A stretch of DNA of 64,000 nucleotides from Pseudomonas baltica (GTDB lineage Bacteria; Pseudomonadota; Gammaproteobacteria; Pseudomonadales; Pseudomonadaceae): contig NZ_CP134771.1 in NCBI RefSeq assembly GCF_031880315.1, positions 6,015,001 to 6,079,000 of the forward strand, read 5' to 3'. The notes under the pieces were generated by a model that had not been told where the DNA came from, searched no databases, and worked only from the letters and a program-made list of their open reading frames with translations. The position numbers and the translations under genes were made by a program. Below are positions 58,558-64,000 of the stretch, piece after piece (the stretch's first letter is position 1; each line of letters starts with the position of its first letter).

Positions 58558-61460
58558 CCTGCCAGGTTGCCCTGAAGGCGGCGCAGCGGCAGCGGCTCGT
58601 CGACGCGCTGCGTGTCGGCGGCAATGCGCGTGGTCCAGAAACTCAGGCCATGGCGTTGTGCGCATTCGTCGGCCTGGGCGAGCAAGCCTTGCAAGCGCTC
58701 GGTACTGGCCGCCGGGCCTTGGCGGCGCAGCAGTTGCGCCTGCACGCGCAGCAATTCCGGCACGTACCATAACTCCTCGCGGCTGCGGACCAGCGTGAGG
58801 GTTTCTTCGAGCATTTCCAGCCCCAGCTCCTCCAGCCCCAGCAGCGCCAAGCCTTGCGCGTACTCGCAGCGCAACAGGCTGTAGAGCGGCGAATGGCCCT
58901 GGTCGCGCAGCTGGTTAAGGGCTTCGCCGAGCTGCGGCACGCCAATCTGTGGTGCGCCGTCGCGAATCGCCAGAATGCTGTCGAAACAGCGCGCCAGTTG
59001 CCGCCACAAGTGCAGCTCGCGGCCTTGTGAACTGTCCTTGAGCAGGGTCATCAATTGCCGGGTCTTGTGCAGGCTGCCCACCATCAGGGTGATAGGTATG
59101 GCGCTCAGGCACAGGGTGTACCACAGGCTGGCGGGGTGGCAGAGGTTGATGGCGTCCTGGACGTTGGCGTCGACGGTCAGCAGCGCTTGGCCGATATTGC
59201 CTTCCAGCAGTTGCACCTGGGCCAGCAGCGAGCGCGTGGCGATGCGCTGGTCGAAATGCATCTCCACCAGGTGCGAGCGGGCGCAAAGCGGTGAGCTCAG
59301 CGCTTGCGCCACGGCCTGACGAGCACCGGCAAGGTCGGCCATGTAGAACAACGGTACGGCGCGCATCCGCATCCCGAGCATCTGCCGATCGCCCTGCAAC
59401 GGATTACGCGCATGGGTCAAGAACTGGTCGGCCAGGGTCAGCGCCAGGCGATGCTGGTTGGTGCAGATACGGTCGTTCCACAGGCCCCAGATCGCGCGCA
59501 GGGCGCTGTCGGTGTCACCCAATGCGTCGGCGTCGATACGCACCTGGGCCCAGGCTTCGCGCATCTGGCTGCTGGCCCCATAGGTGAGCATCAGCAAGCT
59601 GGCGCTGACGGTCAGCAGGCGCATGCGTTGGCGTGCCGTGACCGGGGGCGCCAGTGGTGCATTGCTCAGGCCTTGCTTGACCCACTCATGGCATTCGCCG
59701 ATCAGCGACAAACGCAACAACAGCGGCGCACTCAACAAAGTCAGCTCGACCGCCAATGGCCGATCGCCGACGTCGGCATAGGCCCACTGCAGTGCGCCGC
59801 GCAGGGTGTCGATCTCCACGGCATATTGGTTGAGCCAGTGCTCGGGGCGCAGACGGTCCAACTGTTGGTTGGCACGGTGCATGAGCTTCAGCGCCCACAG
59901 GGCGTGGCGATGGAATACCAGGCGGCCGGTGCCTGCCTCATCGAGTTTCTGCACGGCATAGAGGCGAGTCGTTTCGAGCAACCGATAGCGTTTGCCATGG
60001 GGGTGTTCGGCCAGGCTCAGCAGCGATTTGTCGATCAGATTTTCGAGCAGTGGCAGGGCATCGCGCACATCGTCCAGGCCGAGATCGATGACGGCCTTGA
60101 CCGCCTCCAGGCTGAAGGAACCCTTGAACACTGCCAGTTGTTGCAGCAGTGCCTGCTCATCACTGCCGAGCATGGCGTAGGTCCAGTCCAGCGCAGCACT
60201 CAACGAGCGCTGGCGCGCCAGTGCGGTGCGCCGGCCAGTCATCTGCAAGCGAAAGCTGCCGTCCAGCAATCCGACCAGATCTCGCAGGCCGAACGCCCGC
60301 ACTCGCGCCGCCGCCAGTTCGATGGCCAGCGGGTTGCCATCGAGCTTGCGGCAGATACAGGCGACATCGTCGAGGTCGCCAGCGCTGAAGACGACATCGG
60401 CATCGAAGCCGCGCACCCGTTGCATGAACAGCTGTAGTGCCGGGTATTGCTCGACGTCCTCGACACGCAGTCGCTGGTGCTCGGCAGGGACCGGCAAGGG
60501 CGCGAGTTCATGCACGTACTCGCAGGCAGCGCGCAGCGGCTCACGGCTGGTGACCAGCACATGGATGCGCGGGTTATGCAGCAGCAGCGTTTCTACCGCC
60601 ATTGCGGTGGGCTCAAGTACATGCTCGGCGTTGTCGAGCACCAGCAGCAGGTGGCTGTCGCCCAGGGTGTCGGCCAGCTCCTGCAAGGGCGTCGCGGTTT
60701 CGGTCGCGATGCCCAGCGCGCAGGCGATCATGCCCTGCACCGGTTGCGGGGCGTCGATAGGGGCCAGGTCGATAAAGCGTACGCCATCGGCAAAGTACGG
60801 CTGCAAGCGGTCGGCGAGGGCCAGGGCGACAGTGGTCTTGCCCATGCCTGCGGCGCCCGTGAGCGTCAGCAGTCGATGCACCTGGAGCTGCGTGCTCAGG
60901 GCCTCGAGCAACGCTTCACGGCCGACGGCGGTGACCGCGCTGGGCATGCCTTGGGCGGTGCTGTTTGTGATCGTCAGGGGCGCCAAAGGCTGCGGCATGT
61001 TCGTGATGGCGCTGGGCGACAGTATCGGGGTGGCGGGCGCCGCAGCCATTGGCGCATCGACTGCAGCCGCCGGCGGCGCGCTGGGCGTTGCACGTAGAGG
61101 CGCGCTGAAGCGGTAACCGCGCCCTGGCACGGTGCTGATACAGCAGAAGTTGCCCTCGGCGCCAAGCACTCGCCGAAGGCTGACAATCTGCGCGCGCAAA
61201 TTGCACTCCTCGACTACCGCCCGTGGCCAGGCCAGCGCCAGCAATTCGTGCTTTTCGAACAGATCGCCCGGGCGGCTGGCCAGGGCGACCAGCAGAGCCA
61301 TGGCGCGGCTGCCGAGGTTCACCGGCTGACCGTCGCGCAACAACAGATGCTGGCGCGAGTACAGCGCAAAGGGGCCGAAACACAAGGGGGCTTCGGCCAG
61401 GTCCGTGGCCGGCGCGACGAGGTCGACGGACGTTGCAGAGGTCGGCGTACGGGCATTCAT
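58554..61460 (-). CDS. Large winged-helix/ATPase transcriptional regulator, T3SS-adjacent
   Basis: 968 residues. N-terminal OmpR/CadC-type winged helix at about 26-121 (FGPFALYSRQHLLLRDGQPVNLGSRAMALLVALA...ISTVPGRGYRFSAPL), Ala/Pro linker, NB-ARC/AAA ATPase with Walker A GAAGMGKTT (202-210) and Walker B LLLVLDNAEHVL, then a long helical TPR-like region. This STAND-type architecture is found in many ligand-gated regulators. It faces the T3SS operon and overlaps sctU by 4 bp; no other regulator is in the cluster, so it is the likely T3SS controller. Effector unknown. Start 61460 gives the canonical winged-helix N-terminus. Confidence 0.85.
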   Translation of the reverse strand: MNARTPTSATSVDLVAPATDLAEAPLCFGPFALYSRQHLLLRDGQPVNLGSRAMALLVALASRPGDLFEKHELLALAWPRAVVEECNLRAQIVSLRRVLGAEGNFCCISTVPGRGYRFSAPLRATPSAPPAAAVDAPMAAAPATPILSPSAITNMPQPLAPLTITNSTAQGMPSAVTAVGREALLEALSTQLQVHRLLTLTGAAGMGKTTVALALADRLQPYFADGVRFIDLAPIDAPQPVQGMIACALGIATETATPLQELADTLGDSHLLLVLDNAEHVLEPTAMAVETLLLHNPRIHVLVTSREPLRAACEYVHELAPLPVPAEHQRLRVEDVEQYPALQLFMQRVRGFDADVVFSAGDLDDVACICRKLDGNPLAIELAAARVRAFGLRDLVGLLDGSFRLQMTGRRTALARQRSLSAALDWTYAMLGSDEQALLQQLAVFKGSFSLEAVKAVIDLGLDDVRDALPLLENLIDKSLLSLAEHPHGKRYRLLETTRLYAVQKLDEAGTGRLVFHRHALWALKLMHRANQQLDRLRPEHWLNQYAVEIDTLRGALQWAYADVGDRPLAVELTLLSAPLLLRLSLIGECHEWVKQGLSNAPLAPPVTARQRMRLLTVSASLLMLTYGASSQMREAWAQVRIDADALGDTDSALRAIWGLWNDRICTNQHRLALTLADQFLTHARNPLQGDRQMLGMRMRAVPLFYMADLAGARQAVAQALSSPLCARSHLVEMHFDQRIATRSLLAQVQLLEGNIGQALLTVDANVQDAINLCHPASLWYTLCLSAIPITLMVGSLHKTRQLMTLLKDSSQGRELHLWRQLARCFDSILAIRDGAPQIGVPQLGEALNQLRDQGHSPLYSLLRCEYAQGLALLGLEELGLEMLEETLTLVRSREELWYVPELLRVQAQLLRRQGPAASTERLQGLLAQADECAQRHGLSFWTTRIAADTQRVDEPLPLRRLQGNLAG

Positions 61461-61827
61461 GGTGAAAAGCCTTCTGTCCTGGCGCCGGGCGTTCACTATC
61501 GAACAGGCGCTCTTTTTGGTCCTGCGGTCGGGTGACCGTGCTTGCGGTTTGCGCAGTGCACCATCGATGGGCAAGCGTTGCGCAGTGGTGCTGGAAATCC
61601 CTAGCGGATAAAAGGGTCAAGTGAAAAGTTGTTTAAATTTATAGCAGGTTATGTGCCATTTGTTACAAATAAGCAGGGGGTGGTTGAGCATTGCGCTCTG
61701 CGGGCTGCAAATCTGAGTGGCCTGTCGCAAATGCAGCGAGGGGGCTTGCCCCCGATGAACTTTCAGACGTGGTGGTGTCTGCAAAATCCATCGGGCGCAA
61801 GCCCCCTCGCTTCACACGAGTGTCACC
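61461..61827. other. Intergenic region upstream of the regulator, with REP pair
   Basis: 367 bp holding the regulator promoter (AT-rich near 61620-61680 with TTTAAATTTATAGCAGG) and a long inverted REP pair at 61736-61810. I saw no full TTTCACA-N3-TTTCACA site here, only single half-like GTGAAAA motifs at 61462 and 61621. No gene seen. Confidence 0.5.
61736..61810. repeat. Inverted REP pair (second REP type)
   Basis: Arms of 22 bp, GCGAGGGGGCTTGCCCCC(GATG) and (CATC)GGGCGCAAGCCCCCTCGC, with a 31-bp spacer. This GGGGGCTTG-type palindrome differs from the TGTGGGAGC type inside the T3SS genes. It probably also terminates the MFS gene (stop 61828). Confidence 0.8.
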
Positions 61828-63177
61828 TCAGTCGCGGGTAGCGTGTGCCCAGCGCAGGTCCTGACGCGGGGCTTTTATCTTGATCCGCGACGTGGCCTTG
61901 GTCAGCACCGGTTCATGTACCGGTTCCGGGTCGCGCAGGAAGGTCATCATCACCGCGCTCAACGCATAGAGCCCGGTAAACGCCCAGACCACACCGCCCA
62001 GGCCGAAGCTTTCGTTGAAGATCGCCACCACCGCGGGCCCGACCCAGGTCGAAGCGCCTGCGCCCAGGCTCAACACCGACAGCGCCGCAGCTTTGTTCTG
62101 CGGCGCCAGCGCCGGTGCCAGGGCCGACAACGGCACGAAGCACGCCAGGGTCAGGCCATAGAACGCGCCGAACACCGAGGCTAGCATGAAGTTGTGCGGG
62201 AACGCCTGAGGCATGAAGAAGAACAGCGGCGTACTGATGGTGCTGCCGACTGCGCCCAGCCACAGGATGGTGTTGCGATAACCGATGCGCGTGCTGATCA
62301 CGCTGGACGTCAGGTTGCCGATGATGTTGAACACGAAGACGATGGTCAGCAGGCGCAGCCATTGCTCCAGGGTAAAGCCGACGGTGTCCATGAAGAACCC
62401 CGGCATCACGATGAGGAAGCCGAACATCGACGAGGTATTGATGATCCGCACCAGGCCCACCAGGCTGACCTTGGGGTTGGTCCACATGATCGTGATGTTC
62501 TTGGTCATCGAGCGCAGCGGTTTTTCGCCCTCGGGGGCGAGGCGCTGCATGCCGTGGGCTTCACGCATGCCGATCAATCCGATCAGCCCACCGAACACCA
62601 CCAGCGCGAACGATAGCCAGAACGTCTGCAGGGCGCCGATCAGTGGAATGGCGAAACTCGCCACCAGCGAACCCAGGGTCGGCAGGCCAGCGGCATAGGC
62701 CACCCAGAACCAACCTACCGCCAGACCCATCTTGCGCGACGGCGTAGCGGCTGCGATCCACACCAGAAAGCCGTAGGCGAACAGCGGGTAGCCGAAGCCG
62801 CGCAGGCCATAGGTGAGCAGGATCATCGGGTAGCTGACTTTCTCCAGACCGTAGAGCAGGAACAACGTTTCGAACACGCTCCAGATTAGCAGGCCAAGCA
62901 TCATCACGCGCTTGGGGCCCCAGAGGCTGGAAAGGGCACCGGCCAGCCAGGAGGAGATTGCCACGGTCACGCCGTACAGGGTGAAGACCACCGCGATGCG
63001 GTCGTCGGCCATGCCGTGATCACTGAGATAGGGGGAGAGGTAACCGAGTTCGACACCGTCGCCGATCATGAAGATCAGCAAGCCGACGAAACCCCAGAAC
63101 ATGGGGTAGGGAATGCCCAGCATCTTGCAGAAGCGGGAAAGGGGGGTGTTCGGAGTGGATTGATCGCTCAATGTCAC
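61828..63177 (-). CDS. MFS transporter, polyol permease (RbtT/DalT)-like family
   Basis: 449-residue 12-helix permease. Its pattern LGIPYPMFWGFVGLLIFMIGDGVELGYLSPYLSDHGM, with GDGxELxxLSxY, is typical of the ribitol/arabitol transporter group, as is LTYGLRGFGYPLFAYGFLVWI. The proposed start is the GTG at 63177 (VTLSDQST) next to AAGGAA; the first ATG downstream (63123) would drop 18 residues. Substrate probably a sugar alcohol or a small polyol-like compound. No catabolic enzyme is adjacent. Confidence 0.85.
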   Translation of the reverse strand: MTLSDQSTPNTPLSRFCKMLGIPYPMFWGFVGLLIFMIGDGVELGYLSPYLSDHGMADDRIAVVFTLYGVTVAISSWLAGALSSLWGPKRVMMLGLLIWSVFETLFLLYGLEKVSYPMILLTYGLRGFGYPLFAYGFLVWIAAATPSRKMGLAVGWFWVAYAAGLPTLGSLVASFAIPLIGALQTFWLSFALVVFGGLIGLIGMREAHGMQRLAPEGEKPLRSMTKNITIMWTNPKVSLVGLVRIINTSSMFGFLIVMPGFFMDTVGFTLEQWLRLLTIVFVFNIIGNLTSSVISTRIGYRNTILWLGAVGSTISTPLFFFMPQAFPHNFMLASVFGAFYGLTLACFVPLSALAPALAPQNKAAALSVLSLGAGASTWVGPAVVAIFNESFGLGGVVWAFTGLYALSAVMMTFLRDPEPVHEPVLTKATSRIKIKAPRQDLRWAHATRD

Positions 63178-63653
63178 GTTCCTTTTTGTTGCACGGCGTT
63201 GGCGTACGCCGAATGAATGGCCTCTATGAGGTTGTTGGGCAGACTCGATGACACGGCGATCCACAGGGTGTGCGGTCGGGGCGCGCGAGCAAAATGACAA
63301 CCGTTGCAGGATCGCCGAGGGTCGACGTCCGATGCCCTGTGAATCTACGTTTTTTATAGATGTTCGAGCAGGTTGCCTTTTTGTTATCGCACCTGAACCG
63401 GTTCAGCGCAACCGCTGCGAAGGCTCTGGGGTGCGACATTGCGCCCGGTTGTCGGCGCTCGAGGCCAAGGGGGATGGGGGCTGGGGATGTTTCAAGAAAT
63501 TTCAAAAAAAGTGGCAATTGGCCCTTGGATTTACAAGGGGGAAACCATTCCCAGGAAAAACGTAAGTATCGTAAATCGGCTTTTAGTGCGGATGATTCTC
63601 ACTACCATGGGTGGCTTCGCGCCGTTCGCGGTGCCTGGTCTTCAGGATTTGCC
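63178..63653. other. Intergenic region before the TonB receptor
   Basis: 476 bp without a convincing gene. A Fur-box-like stretch AGTGCGGATGATTCTCACTA at 63585-63604 (reverse: TAGTGAGAATCATCC...) lies 50 bp before the receptor start, as expected for iron-repressed genes. The match to the 19-bp Fur consensus is partial. Confidence 0.4.
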
Positions 63654-64000
63654 ATGTCTCGTCTCCTCGCTCCATCGACCCTTGCCCTTGGCTGCTGCTC
63701 GCTTTACAGCGTGGCCGTCAGTGCCGAAATTACCCCCATGGAACTGCCCAACCAGGTGGTCACCGCTTCGGGCTTCAGCCAGCAACTCAAGGACGCCCCG
63801 GCGTCGATCACGGTGATCAGCCAGGAGCAGCTCGCCAACAAGTCTTACCGTGACGTGACCGACGCCTTGCGCGACGTACCCGGAGTAGAGGTCACCGGCG
63901 GCGGCAGTACCAGTGATATCAGGATTCGCGGCATGTCGTCGCAGTACACGCTGATCCTGGTGGACGGCAAGCGGCAGGACTCACGGGCTACGCGCCCTAA
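63654..64000 (+). CDS. TonB-dependent siderophore receptor, FepA/CirA-like (partial)
   Basis: N-terminal 115 residues of an outer-membrane receptor running off the right edge. Signal peptide ends SVAVSAE. Then the plug domain: NQVVTASGFSQQLKDAPASITVISQEQLANKSYRDVTDALRDVPGVEVTGG, IRIRGMSSQYTLILVDGKRQDSRATRP. The RQxSRxTRP end of the plug segment is seen in catecholate receptors of the FepA/CirA/PfeA type. Probably iron-regulated through the Fur-like site upstream. Confidence 0.9.
   Translation, partial: MSRLLAPSTLALGCCSLYSVAVSAEITPMELPNQVVTASGFSQQLKDAPASITVISQEQLANKSYRDVTDALRDVPGVEVTGGGSTSDIRIRGMSSQYTLILVDGKRQDSRATRP

Noticed and set aside
63248..63565. Open frame of 105 codons before the TonB receptor
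   Set aside because: No ribosome-binding site, mixed composition with many Cys and Arg and no recognisable pattern; it lies in a region expected to be a promoter.
1..64000. CRISPR arrays, tRNA/rRNA genes, integrases or insertion sequences
   Set aside because: None seen by eye. The only repeats are REPs, the 93-bp sctQ units, the heptanucleotide tract and protein-level repeats in the HrpK-like gene. A covariance-model scan would be needed to exclude small RNAs.

Overview
The window looks like the chromosome of a Pseudomonas, probably of the fluorescens/putida/syringae side of the genus (inference). The reasons are uniformly high GC with tight ATGA-coupled operons, two membrane-bound gluconate-dehydrogenase-type triplets with an OprB porin, an InhA-type isonitrile hydratase next to a GlxA-type regulator, and many copies of the Pseudomonas REP palindrome (TGTGGGAGC..GCCCGCGAAGA and relatives). 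No rRNA, tRNA, insertion sequence or CRISPR array was seen.

Left part (1-38100) is ordinary catabolic and transport DNA. 1-6991: a peptide-type ABC importer divergent from an FMN monooxygenase and a D-2-hydroxyacid dehydrogenase. 7152-9463: a PLP ammonia-lyase, an AraC regulator and a VOC protein. 9511-19090: two paralogous three-subunit flavin/cytochrome c dehydrogenases flanking an OprB porin, for periplasmic sugar-acid oxidation. 19232-25958: two LacI regulators, a sodium/solute symporter, an enolase-superfamily dehydratase and an MFS sugar-acid permease, with a pair of LacI-type operators between symporter and dehydratase. 26186-30383: topoisomerase III with a LexA box inside its promoter, the GlxA-like regulator, isonitrile hydratase and a small lipoprotein. 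30682-35272: an AtsK/TauD-like dioxygenase with a sulfonate/sulfate-ester-type ABC importer that has two permease genes. 35414-38092: a threonine/serine dehydratase and 5-oxoprolinase subunits PxpB and PxpC.

Centre-right (38154-61460) is a complete rhizobial-type (Rhc-like) type III secretion system. It has a 1169-residue cysteine-free HrpK/NolX-like translocator candidate; a small needle candidate; SctD; YscX/YscY-like small proteins; SctV; a secretin split into a Tad/CpaC-like channel half and a separate N0/N1 half; a lipoprotein; an antisense TPR lipoprotein between the secretin halves; SctI, J, K, L, N, O, Q, R, S, T and U; and a large winged-helix/ATPase regulator at the far end. The gene order matches the NolW-NolB-RhcJ-NolU-RhcL-RhcN-RhcO-RhcQ-R-S-T-U and NopA-Y4yQ-RhcV-RhcC2 blocks of rhizobia.

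What is unusual in this system: (i) SctU lacks the NPTH autocleavage motif (DGSG instead) and no SctP ruler gene is present, so both halves of the textbook substrate switch are missing; (ii) REP palindromes lie in frame inside at least five T3SS genes, including a 93-bp in-frame tandem repeat in sctQ; (iii) two identical TTTCACA-N3-TTTCACA direct repeats sit in the divergent control region, one placed like a PhoB-type activator site before a TAATAT -10, which suits the OmpR-type DNA-binding domain of the cluster's regulator; (iv) SctQ has an internal start for a separate SpoA-domain product.

The right edge (61828-64000) has a polyol-permease-type MFS transporter and the start of a TonB-dependent catecholate-siderophore-type receptor.
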